Source: VAZQ01 sp963739175 (lineage in GTDB: Bacteria > Pseudomonadota > Alphaproteobacteria > Rhizobiales > Xanthobacteraceae). Taken from it: a stretch of 64,000 nt of DNA. A program made the position numbers and the translations under genes. Below the pieces are notes generated by a model. That model ran no database searches. It was not told the origin of the DNA and saw only the letters and a program-made list of their open reading frames with translations. Below are positions 37,436 through 46,565 of the stretch, in pieces. Positions within the stretch are counted from its first letter, which is position 1; every line of letters begins with the position of its first letter. The DNA lies in contig CAVTZH010000007.1 of NCBI GenBank assembly GCA_963739175.1, forward strand, positions 186,001 through 250,000, read 5' to 3'.

Positions 37436-38461
37436 CTATCCGCCGGCGGCGATCTGCTTGGCGATGTCGACGACCGATTTCGGCGTCGCGTAGATTCGCT
37501 TGACCAGTGTCGCAACCTCTTCGCCCGTGAGTGGTGACAGCTCCATCTGCTGCTTCTTTACGTCGGCCAGGAATTCGGGATCCTTCGTGGTGGCGTCGAA
37601 GGCGCGGCGCAGCGCCTGCACCCGATCTGCGGGCACCCCCGGCGGCGCGAAGTAGGGCCGGCCCATCTCCAAGGGCGCCAGCATGACGTCGACGAGCTGC
37701 TTGTCCTCTTGCTTCTGCGCGAGATCGAGGATCGCGGTGACGTCCGGAATGTCGGGATGCTTGCGCAGCGCGAATTGCGCGAGCACGGCCACCTTGTTCT
37801 CCTTGATCCAGTGCTGGTAGCGCGAGACGATCGAGTCCCAGCCGAGCCCGCAGCGGCCCTGCACCTCGCCGCGCTCCATCGCGATGTGGACCTCGATCGA
37901 GCCCTTGTAGCCGTGCACGAGGCGCATTTTCGTGCCGGCGATGCGGTTCAAGAGCCGCGCCTGGATGGTGTCGGACGAGGTCGGCCCGCTCGATCCCATC
38001 AGGATCTCCGCCTTCTGAAGATCGGCGACGGTGCGGAACGGTGAGGTGTGCCAGGCGACGCACACGCTCACCTCGCTGTTGAGGCTGCCGATCCACGAAA
38101 GCTTGCCGGCGTCGATGCGGGTCGCTTCTTCGCCGAACAGCGGGTCGAAGGCGATGTTGCGCAGCGTCGTGCCGAAGGCGGTGCCGTCGGAAGGCGCCAC
38201 GTTATAGACGTGGTTCATCGCCTGCCGGCCGCCGCCCGCCGGCATGTTGCGGTAGACGATGGCGGGATTGCCCGGGATGTGCCGCGACATGTGGCGGCCG
38301 AGCACGCGGCCGTACTGGTCGTAGCCGCCGCCCGGCGGCGTGCCGATATAGAGGTCGATCTGCTTGCCCTTGTAGAACGCGGCGACGCTTTGCGCGGCGG
38401 CGGGGCTGGCGGCAAGGAGACACGCGAGCGCGAATAGGGTCGCGACGCGCCTCCTGCTCAT
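37436..38461 (-). CDS. Bug/TctC solute-binding protein, 'FYKGK/HIPGNP' type
   Basis: An intact 341-residue periplasmic binding protein. The signal peptide ends 'ASPAAAQSV', then 'AFYKGKQIDLYIGTPPGGG', 'SRHIPGNPAIVYRNMPAGGG', 'NVAPSDGTAFG', 'AMERGEVQGRCG' and 'FAPPGVPADRVQALRRAF'. It lies 15 bases upstream of the cupin gene. Upstream, a composite REP element separates it from the isochorismatase gene, so that gene may be on a separate transcript. Confidence 0.92.
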   Translation of the reverse strand: MSRRRVATLFALACLLAASPAAAQSVAAFYKGKQIDLYIGTPPGGGYDQYGRVLGRHMSRHIPGNPAIVYRNMPAGGGRQAMNHVYNVAPSDGTAFGTTLRNIAFDPLFGEEATRIDAGKLSWIGSLNSEVSVCVAWHTSPFRTVADLQKAEILMGSSGPTSSDTIQARLLNRIAGTKMRLVHGYKGSIEVHIAMERGEVQGRCGLGWDSIVSRYQHWIKENKVAVLAQFALRKHPDIPDVTAILDLAQKQEDKQLVDVMLAPLEMGRPYFAPPGVPADRVQALRRAFDATTKDPEFLADVKKQQMELSPLTGEEVATLVKRIYATPKSVVDIAKQIAAGG

Positions 38462-38483
38462 GATCGTCCTCCCAGGCTTGATC

Positions 38484-38602
38484 GTGTAGCCCGCATGAGC
38501 GAAGCAAAATGCGGGGTGAGCTCATGGAGAGGACCCGGATTTCGCCATAGCGCGTCGAACGACGCGCGTAAACGCGCTTATGGCTCATCCGGGCTACGAA
38601 GG
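38484..38602. repeat. Composite REP: GTAGCCCG arms around a CATAGCGCG unit
   Basis: GTAGCCCGCATGAGCGAAGC at 38486 onward and TCATCCGGGCTACGAAG ending near 38602 flank a full CATAGCGCG...GCGCTTATGG unit (38543-38583). Both repeat families of this window are joined here in one element. Confidence 0.75.
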
Positions 38603-38610
38603 TCCGCCGC

Positions 38611-39390
38611 CTACGCCCGCGCCGCCATTTTTTCACGCGCGCCGGGCGCCTGCTGCCGGGAGCCTTTGGGCAGCTCGAACATGCCCGGCTTGAGGGTGTC
38701 CAGGAACGCCAGCGCCTCGGAGGTCTTCACCACGTCGGCGTATTTCGCGTTCATGTCGCAGAGGTTGATCGCGTGACTCGCCTGTGAGCGGTCGAAGCAA
38801 CCTTCCTCGGCGATCGCGACCCGGTAGTTGAGGCTGAACGCATCGAGCACGGTCGCGCGCACGCAGCCGGAGGTGGTGGTGCCGGTCACGATCACGCTGT
38901 CGCAGCCGAGCAGCGTCAGATAGCTCGCCATGTTGGAGCCGAAGAAGCCGGACGGCTTCTGCTTGTAGATCACGATGTCCTGTGGCGCCGGCGCAATCGG
39001 CGTGACGATCTCGTTGCCGTCGATGTTGGGCACCAGCGCGTGCACGTCTTCGTTGTTGCGGTTGTTCTTCCAGCTCCAGGAGCCGGAATCCCAATTGTCC
39101 TCGCGGCGCACGCCGGTGGTGTAGATCACCGGCACCCCCTTCTCATGGCACTTGTCGATCAGCGAGCGGATATAGGGCAGGGCGGTCCAGGCGTCCTCGC
39201 CGCAGGAGTTCCGCCAGCGCTTGATCGACTCCAGGATCGGCTCCGGCCGGTCGCCGCAGAACGCCCAGTTGACGTCGATGATGACGAGCGCCGGACGCTT
39301 GCCGAAGCCGCCGCGCGTGCCATAGCCGGACGCGTCGAACACCGCCCTGTCGCGTTCAGTGAGAAATTTCGTCCAGACCGGCTCCGACAT
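38611..39390 (-). CDS. Isochorismatase-family cysteine hydrolase
   Basis: A 259-residue hydrolase. The catalytic triad is visible: Asp in 'LVIIDVNWAF', Lys in 'IVIYKQKPSGFFG' and Cys in 'TGTTTSGCVRATVLDAF', after a non-proline cis-peptide. Members cleave amides such as N-carbamoylsarcosine, ureidoacrylate or nicotinamide. AGGAGG precedes the ATG at 39390. It is paralogous to the gene at 46566-47261. Placed before an SBP, cupin and dehydrogenase, it may open an amide taken up by that system. Confidence 0.85.
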   Translation of the reverse strand: MSEPVWTKFLTERDRAVFDASGYGTRGGFGKRPALVIIDVNWAFCGDRPEPILESIKRWRNSCGEDAWTALPYIRSLIDKCHEKGVPVIYTTGVRREDNWDSGSWSWKNNRNNEDVHALVPNIDGNEIVTPIAPAPQDIVIYKQKPSGFFGSNMASYLTLLGCDSVIVTGTTTSGCVRATVLDAFSLNYRVAIAEEGCFDRSQASHAINLCDMNAKYADVVKTSEALAFLDTLKPGMFELPKGSRQQAPGAREKMAARA

Positions 39391-39543
39391 GCGTCCTCCT
39401 GTTCGTCTTGCTCTTTCGGGGGCCAAAACCGGTCCCAGAATAGGGCAACGAACAGCAAAGGTCGATCATGCCGGAAAGCCGCAGGGGAAGCCGGCTTGCA
39501 CCGGCTTCCCCGTCGTTCCAGCGAGCCCGAGAGGGACGGCGGA

Positions 39544-39765
39544 TTAGGCCCGCTGGTCGCCCGTTGCACCGACCGGTGCGGATTTCGTTTTCGGCTCGGT
39601 CATCCTCACTGCGAGGACCCAAGCCGCCCAGAGGATCAGGAAGAACAGGGTCAGGAAGATCGGCAGGCTGGCCCACGGCACCACCTGCTCGATGGCGAGA
39701 CAGAGCGCGACGACGGCGACGTTGGCGATGAGCGAAATGACAATATAGTAGGTGATCAACTTCAT
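39544..39765 (-). CDS. Small two-helix membrane protein
   Basis: A 73-residue protein with two hydrophobic segments ('YYIVISLIANVAVVALCLAI' and 'LPIFLTLFFLILWAAWVLAV') and a polar, Lys/Thr-rich tail. GGAGAG lies before the ATG. I do not recognise a family. It stands alone between the isochorismatase gene and a hypothetical secreted protein. Confidence 0.6.
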   Translation of the reverse strand: MKLITYYIVISLIANVAVVALCLAIEQVVPWASLPIFLTLFFLILWAAWVLAVRMTEPKTKSAPVGATGDQRA

Positions 39766-40042
39766 GGGTTCTCTCCACAGCGAAGCGCCGAAAACCGTGT
39801 GGCTTGCGGCTTTGCTTCAAGTCGGCCGTTCGCCCGGGACGTTGGCCCGGTGTGACGGCGCGATGGACGGGATCAGCGCCCTAATGCTGCGGAGGGTCCG
39901 GTCAGGCCGAGGCTGTGGGAGGATTTCCGCTCACCTGAGCGGAAAAAAAGCACCGACCCGACCGGTCTCGTTGCACGAGCAGGGCGCGGTTTTTCACGCG
40001 CGTTCGCGCTGCTCTCGAGGAAGAGCAGACGCGATCCCTAAC

Positions 40043-40411
40043 TCAGGCGGACGGGGGTCCTCGGGGAGGTGATGCGCAGGGCCGGTGACGCTCGCCGGCG
40101 CGATCGCTGGCGTAGAGGATGCGGGCCGTGAGCGCGGAGTCGGGCCAGATAATCGCCGTGACCACGCGGACGATGCGATCGTCGGGCGCGTCGTCCTCAT
40201 CGGCGCTTTGATTGACCGCGATCTCGGCAACGTCCTGGGTGAGGGTGCCGCGGGCGCTCGGGGATCCTGTGCTCCACGATGTCGCGCTGACCTCCGGCCC
40301 GCCCATGCTGGTGGCAGGCGTCCCGCACAGGAACGCCAGCGCCAGAAGCGCGGGGACGAGGCTCAGGAATGCGCGGCGAAGCATGCGGACGACTCTAGGC
40401 GGGGATGCCAT
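40043..40411 (-). CDS. Hypothetical exported protein
   Basis: About 122 residues with a strong signal peptide ('RAFLSLVPALLALAFLCG') and then a short, Ser/Asp-rich region with one predicted strand pair ('RIVRVVTAIIWPDSAL'). No domain is recognised. An opposite-strand frame covers the same bases, but only this one has a signal peptide and a plausible ribosome site (GGGGCG). The C-terminal Pro-rich tail looks like run-on sequence, so the natural end may be earlier. Low certainty. Confidence 0.4.
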   Translation of the reverse strand: MASPPRVVRMLRRAFLSLVPALLALAFLCGTPATSMGGPEVSATSWSTGSPSARGTLTQDVAEIAVNQSADEDDAPDDRIVRVVTAIIWPDSALTARILYASDRAGERHRPCASPPRGPPSA

Positions 40412-40547
40412 CGCCCCGCAAGTCCGGACCGGATCACATTGATGCGCGCATAGCGGGCCGAAAGAGGGGCTTGCGCGGCGCGCGAGGCCGCCCTAATCCG
40501 CTGTTTACGAGGCCTAACAGGGCTCGGGAGGCCTGGGGGGAACTGCC

Positions 40548-40910
40548 ATGACCAGTGTGGACCGCAACGCCCTGATCGAGCTGCTCGACCGCCTCGGTTC
40601 CACCGATGACGCCATGGTGCTGGAAGCCGCCCGCGCCCTGCATCGCAAGGCCGCCGAATCCGGCCTGTCCTGGGACGACCTGCTCCGGCTCGATGACGAC
40701 GAACCGGCAGAGGAAGAGGCCGAGGAGGTGGCGGCACCCAGCCCGGATGCCGATGAGACCGCACGGCTGATCGACCGCCTGCTGCGCAAGGGCGTATCGG
40801 AGAACACGCGCGGAGACCTCACCGAGATGAAGCGCCAGCTCGCCGAGGGCAGCCTCGACCAGGAAGACCGGCGTTATGTGCGCGCGCTGGCGAAGCGGCT
40901 GGGCGTTTGA
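40548..40910 (+). CDS. Conserved hypothetical acidic protein
   Basis: An intact 120-residue cytosolic protein. An N-terminal helix pair ('RNALIELLDRLGSTDDAMVL', 'AARALHRKAAESGLSWDDLL') is followed by a highly acidic linker and a C-terminal helix pair ('MKRQLAEGSLDQEDRRYVRA'). The layout resembles small conserved proteins of Bradyrhizobium relatives with no assigned role. It converges with msrB, ten bases away. Confidence 0.7.
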   Translation: MTSVDRNALIELLDRLGSTDDAMVLEAARALHRKAAESGLSWDDLLRLDDDEPAEEEAEEVAAPSPDADETARLIDRLLRKGVSENTRGDLTEMKRQLAEGSLDQEDRRYVRALAKRLGV

Positions 40911-40919
40911 TCCGCCGCG

Positions 40920-41330
40920 TTACGCCGCTTCCGGCTTGAAGTTCGTCGCCACCCCGTTGATGCAGTAGCGCAGGCCGGTCGGCGGCGGGCCGTCGGGAAA
41001 TACGTGCCCGAGATGGCTGCCGCAGCGGCTGCAATGCACCTCGGTGCGCAGCATCCCGTAAGTGCGGTCTTCCGTGCTTTCGACCGCGCCCGCGACCGGA
41101 TCGGTGAAGCTCGGCCAGCCGGTGCCGCTCTCGAATTTCTCTTTCGACACGAACAGCGGCTGCTCGCAGCCGGCGCAGACGAATGTGCCCGGACGCTTTT
41201 CATACAATAGCGCGCAGCTGCCCGGCCGTTCGGTGCCGTGCTCGCGCATGATGTGGTACTGCTCGGGCGTCAGGATTTTTCGCCACTCGGCGTCGGTGTG
41301 CGTGACGGGATATTGTTTCGTCTGCTGCAT
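40920..41330 (-). CDS. msrB: Peptide-methionine (R)-S-oxide reductase
   Basis: Repairs the R form of oxidised methionine. The 136-residue protein has two zinc CxxC pairs ('VCAGCEQPLF' and 'CSRCGSHLGHVFPDGP') and the catalytic cysteine in 'LRYCINGVA'. It is cytosolic (no signal peptide), intact and of the usual length. The only neighbour on its strand is an exported methyltransferase gene upstream, with 96 bases and a hairpin between. Confidence 0.95.
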   Translation of the reverse strand: MQQTKQYPVTHTDAEWRKILTPEQYHIMREHGTERPGSCALLYEKRPGTFVCAGCEQPLFVSKEKFESGTGWPSFTDPVAGAVESTEDRTYGMLRTEVHCSRCGSHLGHVFPDGPPPTGLRYCINGVATNFKPEAA

Positions 41331-41372
41331 GGTTATCTTCCTTGGTCATCTTCCTTCGATGCCTGAAAGCGA

Positions 41373-41401
41373 GAAGGCGGGGGCTTTTCGACCCCGCCTT
41401 C
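41373..41401 (-). terminator. Hairpin after the exported methyltransferase gene
   Basis: A perfect ten-base stem GAAGGCGGGG / CCCCGCCTTC 26 bases past the methyltransferase stop, between it and msrB. The T-run is weak. Confidence 0.6.
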
Positions 41402-41426
41402 ATGTATTCATCAACGCCGCATCGTG

Positions 41427-42243
41427 CTAGCCGCGCGTCGCCTTGAACGCGGCGCCGCCGGCGGTGCCTTCGATGCTGTTGCCGTCGACCTTGCCGGTGT
41501 ATTTGGTGCCGCCGGCGGTGAATTCGATCTCGGCGCCGGTGAGCTTGCCGTCGCTGATCGGCACTTCCTTGCCGCCGATGACGGCCGTGCCATTCACCAC
41601 CTGGTAGCGCTGCTGGAGCTTGAGCTCGCCGTTCGGCAGCTTCCAGGTGCCGGCCACGCGGGCCGGGACCATCCAGTAATGCGCCGTGCAGTACTGGCAG
41701 CCGTCGAAGCCGTTGACGGTGGTGTCCGGACGCCAGTCGCCCATGTCGAAGGAGTTCGATGCCACGCGCGTGCCGGGACGCATCTCGAGGATGGTCGGAC
41801 GCAGCTTCGCGTTCAGGCTGGTGAGCAGATAGAGCGTGATGACGTTCGCCTTCGAGAAGTCGGTCTTGAAGATGTCGCCTTCGATGAAGGTGGCGCTTGT
41901 CGCTGACCTTTTCCTTTTCCGCGCTGGCGCGCGACAGCGCGACCATGTCCGGATTGTACTCGACGCCGAAGGCCTTGGCGCCGCGCTTGGCAGCGGTAAT
42001 GACGGTGCGGCCGTCGCCGGAGCCGAGATCGTAGTGGATGTCGTTCGGGGTGACCTTGGTTAGGTCGAGCATCTTCTCGACCAGCGCCTGTGGGGTCGGG
42101 ACCCAGATCACGTCCTTGCCCGGCTGGCCGACCTGCGGCTCGAACGGCTTTTTGCTCGGCTGCGCCAGCGCAATACTCAAGGTCACCATGGCCGTAACGC
42201 CGGCAAGAGCCAGCGACCGGGTGACCGACTGTGTGAACCTCAT
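41427..42243 (-). CDS. Exported SAM-dependent methyltransferase paralogue 1 (frameshifted)
   Basis: About 271 residues after skipping an extra base near 41895. A Sec signal peptide ('RSLALAGVTAMVTLSIALAQ') is followed by a class I methyltransferase core: motif I 'YDLGSGDGRTVITAAKRGA', acidic loop 'GVEYNPDMVALSR', and later 'ASNSFDMGDWRPD'. A C-terminal beta-rich domain of about 90 residues follows ('WMVPARVAGTWKLPNGELKL'), preceded by a Cys pair in 'DGCQYCTAHYW'. GGAGG precedes the ATG. SAM is not known in the periplasm, so the exported location and real activity are puzzling. Two close paralogues lie at 47738 and 48660. Confidence 0.82.
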
Positions 42244-42441
42244 TGATACCTCCGATGAACGCGCGGCGACGGCCACGCCAAAAGATTGCCCGCCGCGGGG
42301 GAATTTAGCCGGGTGAGGCGAGGCTGTCAGCAGTGTTGCAGGCGTATTTGACGCGGTTGTTACGTGACGTTTTGCGCATGGTTGCGAACTTGCCAAGCCA
42401 CCGGAACGGGCACAATCTGGTGTTAACGAGCAGGCGAGTGG

Positions 42442-43794
42442 ATGACGGCACCGCGCCAGATCAAGCTTGGAATGTTTCTGCGCCCGGCGGCGCATCACAT
42501 CGCCGGATGGCGGCACAAGGACGCCTGGGCCGACGGCGGACTGAATTTTGCGAAATATGTCGAGACCGCCAAGGCGGCCGAGCGCGGCCTGTTCGACCTG
42601 CTGTTCTCCGCCGACGCGCTGACCGGCGAGCGTTACGACCGCGAGACGCTGTCGCGCACCACCTATGTCGCCTGGATCGATCCGATGTCGCTGCTCACGG
42701 CGCTCGCGCCGGTGACGCAGAACATCGGCCTCGTCTGCACCGCGACGACGACCTACGACGAGCCCTATCACATCGCACGCCGCTTCGCGTCGCTCGACCT
42801 GATCAGCGGCGGCCGCTCCGGCTGGAATCTGGTGACCTCGGCCAACGACGCCGAGTCGAAGAATTTCGGCCGCGAGGACCATCTGCCGAAGGAGGTGCGC
42901 TACCGGCGCGCCCGCGAGTTCGTCGAGGTGGTGCGCGGCCTGTGGAACTCGTGGGACGACGACGCCTTCGTGTTCGACAAGGCGGACGGGCGCTTCTACG
43001 ACCCCGATCGCCGCCACGTGCTCGATCACGCCGGCGAGTTCTTCAAGGTGCGGGGACCGCTGACGGTCTCGCGCTCGCCGCAGGGTCAGCCGGTGGTGGT
43101 GCAGGCCGGCGCCTCCGACGACGGCCGGCAATTGGCGGCCGAGACGGCGGAGGTGGTGTTCTGCGCGCATCAGTCGCTCGACGGCGCACGGCAATATTAT
43201 CGCGACGTCAAGGAGCGCATGGTGCGCTGCGGCCGCGATCCCGATCATCTCAAGGTGATGCCCGGCCTCGGCGTGATGGTCGCGCCGACCCGGGCGGAGG
43301 CGGAAGACAAATATCAGGAGCTGCAGGACCTCATCCATCCCGAGGTGGGCGTCGCGCTGCTCTCGAAATACCTGTTCTTCGATCTGCGCGGCTATGACAT
43401 CGACGGCGCGGTCCCGGAGGTCAAGCAAAGCGGCCAGCCGTCGCGCTCGCAGCTCCTGAGCGAAACCGCGCGCGCGGAGGGCCTGACCATCCGCCAGCTC
43501 TATCAGCGCATCGCCGGCGGGCGCGGACACTTCCAGGTGGTCGGCTCGACCAAAGACGTCGCCGACCTGATGGAGGAGTGGTTCACGACCGGCGCCGCCG
43601 ACGGCTTCAATATCATCCCGCCGTTCTTTCCGAATTCGCTCGACGAGTTCAATGCGCTGGTCGTGCCCGAGCTGCAGAAGCGCGGGCTCTACCGCACCGC
43701 TTACGAAGGCAAGACGCTGCGCGAGAATTTGGGGCTGCCGCGGCCGGCAAGCCGCTACGCGCAAGGCACCGCAAAGAGGGAAGCCGCCGAATAG
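42442..43794 (+). CDS. LLM-class flavin monooxygenase, NtaA/DszA family
   Basis: An intact 450-residue FMNH2-dependent monooxygenase of the nitrilotriacetate/dibenzothiophene-sulfone/pristinamycin family. Marks include 'IKLGMFLRPAAHHIAGWRH', 'ERGLFDLLFSADAL', 'SGGRSGWNLVTSAND', 'FKVRGPLTVSRSPQGQPVV' and 'DGFNIIPPFFP'. It needs a separate flavin reductase, which is not in the window. It is followed by two tandem SBP genes on the same strand, so it probably oxidises what they bring in. Confidence 0.9.
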   Translation: MTAPRQIKLGMFLRPAAHHIAGWRHKDAWADGGLNFAKYVETAKAAERGLFDLLFSADALTGERYDRETLSRTTYVAWIDPMSLLTALAPVTQNIGLVCTATTTYDEPYHIARRFASLDLISGGRSGWNLVTSANDAESKNFGREDHLPKEVRYRRAREFVEVVRGLWNSWDDDAFVFDKADGRFYDPDRRHVLDHAGEFFKVRGPLTVSRSPQGQPVVVQAGASDDGRQLAAETAEVVFCAHQSLDGARQYYRDVKERMVRCGRDPDHLKVMPGLGVMVAPTRAEAEDKYQELQDLIHPEVGVALLSKYLFFDLRGYDIDGAVPEVKQSGQPSRSQLLSETARAEGLTIRQLYQRIAGGRGHFQVVGSTKDVADLMEEWFTTGAADGFNIIPPFFPNSLDEFNALVVPELQKRGLYRTAYEGKTLRENLGLPRPASRYAQGTAKREAAE

Positions 43795-43797
43795 AAG

Positions 43798-43874
43798 CCC
43801 CCTCCTTCCTCCCCCAGCGAAAGGGCGCTCACGCCCGTCTTCGACGGGCTATGCGGGGGAGGGCGGGGAGGGGG
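43798..43874. repeat. Palindromic repeat with CCCCCTCC arms
   Basis: Arms CCCCCTCCTTCCTCCCCC and GGGGGAGGGCGGGGAGGGGG flank a copy of the GCGCTCACGCCCGTCTTCGA CGGGCTATG-type unit (43819-43855). It lies between the monooxygenase gene and the first tandem SBP gene. Confidence 0.7.
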
Positions 43875-43902
43875 CAATAAGAATCGAACGGGAGCAAACG
43901 CA

Positions 43903-44983
43903 ATGGGAAGGCCGCTGAATGCAGCGCCGTTGGGCGCTGCTCTGCTGATCGCGACGATATTGGGCGCCGCTCCGGCCATGGCCGACGCGGTCGCCGATTT
44001 CTATCGCGGCAAGCAGATCCGCGTGATCGTGCGCACCTTGCCGGCGACCGACTACGACGCCTATTCGCGGCTGATCGCCCGCTTCATGGGCAAGTACATC
44101 CCCGGCAATCCGGCGATGATCGTGGTCAACATGACCGGCGGCGGCGGCATCATAGCGGCGAACTACATGGCCGAGGTCGCGCCACGCGACGGCACCGTGA
44201 TCGGTATCGTCAGCCAGGGACTCGCCGCCGACCAGGCGCTCGGCCAGTCGCCGCAGCTCAAGGCCAATCTGCGTGAGTTCAACTGGATCGCCAATGTCGT
44301 GTTCTCGAACCAGCTGCTGGTCACCTGGCACACGTCGGAGACGAAGACGCTGGAGCAGGCCAAGCAGCGCGTCAGCACCATCGGCACCACCGGGGCCGGC
44401 TCGGCGTCGGTGCAGTATCCGCTGTTCTACAACAGCCTGCTCGGCACCAAATTCAAGATCATCACCGGCTATCGCAGCGGCGCCGAGATCGATCTCGCGA
44501 TGGAGCGCGGCGAGGTCGAGGGCCGCGGCACCAATCCGTATTCGTCCTACATGGCGACGCACCCGACCTGGATTCCGCAGAACAAGCTCAATCTCGCTGG
44601 TGCAGGCCGGGGTCGAGAAGGAGCCCGACCTGCCGAACGTGCCGCTGATCCTCGATCTGCCGGTGCCCGCCAAGGATCGACCGCTGCTCGCGTTCATGGC
44701 GCGCAGCGCGACCGTCGGCCGGCCGCTGGCCACGACGCCCGGCGTTCCCGCCGACCGGGTGGCGGCGTTGCGCCGCGCCTTCGAGGCTGCGGTCAAGGAT
44801 CCGGACTTCATCGCGGCGGCGGCGAAGGAGAAGCTCGACGTGCGGCCGCAGTCGGGCGACAAGATCGCGGAGATCATCTTCGGGCTGCTCGACACGTCGG
44901 CGGACGTGCGCGAGCGCATGAAAGCGGCGCTGGCGTCGAAGGACCTGCACGAGCTTGCGCAGCCGGCAGACAAGAAGAAATAA
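43903..44983 (+). CDS. Bug/TctC solute-binding protein, tandem copy 1 (frameshifted)
   Basis: About 359 residues with a signal peptide ending 'AAPAMADAV', then 'DFYRGKQIRVIVRTLPATD', 'GKYIPGNPAMIVVNMTGGGG', 'EVAPRDGTVIGIV', 'MERGEVEGRGTNPYSSYM' and 'TPGVPADRVAALRRAFEAAV'. An extra G near 44596 breaks it after 'NKLNL'. The usual 'GxGG' loop reads 'TLPATD' here, unlike its neighbour's 'TTVGGD', which suggests a changed binding pocket. It is followed after 18 bases by a clear duplicate. Confidence 0.9.
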
Positions 44984-45001
44984 GGATTGGAGCGAAACAC
45001 A

Positions 45002-46060
45002 ATGATCAGGTTTGTGGCGATATCGGCGGGTGTCCTTTTTCTCGGATCGCATCCGGCCGCAGCCGACGCGGTCGCCGATTTCTACAAAGGCAAGCAGATC
45101 CGCTTCGTGGTGCGCACCACGGTCGGCGGCGACTACGACCAATACACGCGGCTGATCGCCCGCTTCATGGGCAAGTACATCCCGGGCAATCCGGCGATCA
45201 TCGTCGTCAACATGCCGGGCGGCGGCGGCATCACCGCCGCGAACTACATGGCGCAGGTCGCTCCGCGCGACGGCACCGTGATCGGGATCGTGAGCCAGGG
45301 GCTCGCAGTCGACCAGGCGCTCGGGCAGTCGCCGCAGCTCAAGGCCGATCTCAAGGAATTCAACTGGATCGCCAACGTGGTCTATTCGAACCAGCTGCTG
45401 GTGGTGTGGCACACCTCGCCGACCAAGACGATCGAGGACGCCAAGCAGCGCGTCACCACCATCGGCACCACCGGCGCGGGCTCGTCGTCGGTGCAGTATC
45501 CGGCGTTCTACAACAACGTGCTCGGCACCAAATTCAAGATCGTGTTCGGCTATCCGGGCGGCCAGCACATCGACCTTGCGATGGAGCGTGGCGAGGTCGA
45601 GGGCCGCGGCACCAATCCCTATTCCGGCTGGATGGCGTCGAAGCCGACCTGGATCCCGGAGAAGAAGATCATTCCGCTGATGCAGGCCGGCATCGAGAAG
45701 GAGCCGGCGCTGCCCGACGTGCCGCTGATCGTCGACCAGCCGGTGCGCGCCGAGGACAAGGCGCTTTTACAATTCATGGCGAACTCGTCGACGGTCGGCC
45801 GTCCGCTCGGGACCACGCCGGGTGTCCCTGCTGATCGCGTCGCGGCATTGCGGGCGGCCTTCGCGGCGACCATCCGCGATCCGGAGTTCATTGCCGCGGC
45901 AAAGAAAGAGAACATGGAGATCAGGCCGCAGACCGCCGACGTGCTGACGCAGGTGGTCATGGGAATTCTCAATGCGCCGCAGGACGTGCGCGACCGCATG
46001 AAGGTCGCGCTGCAGCCGCGCGACGAGCAAACCCAGGAGATCAAGGTCGACAAGAAGTAG
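45002..46060 (+). CDS. Bug/TctC solute-binding protein, tandem copy 2
   Basis: An intact 352-residue binding protein, a close duplicate of the preceding one: 'FMGKYIPGNPAIIVVNMPGG', 'VIGIVSQGLAVDQALGQSPQ', 'EFNWIANVVYSNQLL' and 'MERGEVEGRGTNPYSGWM' match almost residue for residue. The signal peptide ends 'HPAAADAVA'. Differences cluster in the first loop and in the C-terminal 40 residues. With the upstream monooxygenase it forms a likely three-gene operon. Confidence 0.93.
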   Translation: MIRFVAISAGVLFLGSHPAAADAVADFYKGKQIRFVVRTTVGGDYDQYTRLIARFMGKYIPGNPAIIVVNMPGGGGITAANYMAQVAPRDGTVIGIVSQGLAVDQALGQSPQLKADLKEFNWIANVVYSNQLLVVWHTSPTKTIEDAKQRVTTIGTTGAGSSSVQYPAFYNNVLGTKFKIVFGYPGGQHIDLAMERGEVEGRGTNPYSGWMASKPTWIPEKKIIPLMQAGIEKEPALPDVPLIVDQPVRAEDKALLQFMANSSTVGRPLGTTPGVPADRVAALRAAFAATIRDPEFIAAAKKENMEIRPQTADVLTQVVMGILNAPQDVRDRMKVALQPRDEQTQEIKVDKK

Positions 46061-46069
46061 CGCGCTGCA

Positions 46070-46465
46070 TCACATCCAGTAAGGCGGCACGCTGTAGTAG
46101 TTGTAGACTTTCTGGCCTTGCTCGCGGTCCCAGCTCCAGTCGTCGGACGGGCTGTATTTCGGCGCGCCCTTGAGTTCTTGCTCGCTGATGTTGACCTCGT
46201 AGCCGCCGAGCTTTTCGTTGTAGGTCAGGCGCGACCACGGCACCGGATAGTGGTCATGGCCGAGGCCGAGGAAGCCGCCGAAGCTCATGACCGCATAAGC
46301 GACCTTGCCGGTGGTTTTCTCCAGCATGATCCGTTCGATCTGACCGATCTTGTCGCCGTTGGAACGATAAACATCCGTCCCTTCGACCTTGTCGCTTCCG
46401 ATCAGGTCGTGGGATTCGCGCCGTTCGTGGCTGCCCGTCATGGGCGTTGCGAGTGGGCTATCCAT
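46070..46465 (-). CDS. PRC-barrel domain protein
   Basis: An intact 131-residue soluble protein with one PRC-barrel ('LIGSDKVEGTDVYRSNGDKI', 'GQIERIMLEKTTGKVAYAVM', 'YPVPWSRLTYNEKLGGYEV') and a Trp/Tyr-rich tail. PRC-barrel proteins are linked to stress, RNA processing or photosynthetic complexes; this short stand-alone type is common in rhizobia, where its role is unknown. AGGAGG lies seven bases before the ATG. Confidence 0.87.
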   Translation of the reverse strand: MDSPLATPMTGSHERRESHDLIGSDKVEGTDVYRSNGDKIGQIERIMLEKTTGKVAYAVMSFGGFLGLGHDHYPVPWSRLTYNEKLGGYEVNISEQELKGAPKYSPSDDWSWDREQGQKVYNYYSVPPYWM

Positions 46466-46565
46466 TTGATGCCTCCTTTGGCTCTCAAACAGATAACCGG
46501 CGGCGCCGCAGGTTGGTTCCCGGCGGCGCGCCACGCGCGGCGTCAATCGAACGGCTTAATCGAGG

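Noticed and set aside
35883..38096. A 737-codon minus-strand open frame covering three genes.
   Set aside because: It runs antisense-like or out of frame through the cupin and SBP genes. Only the stretch inside the 2-hydroxyacid dehydrogenase is genuine.
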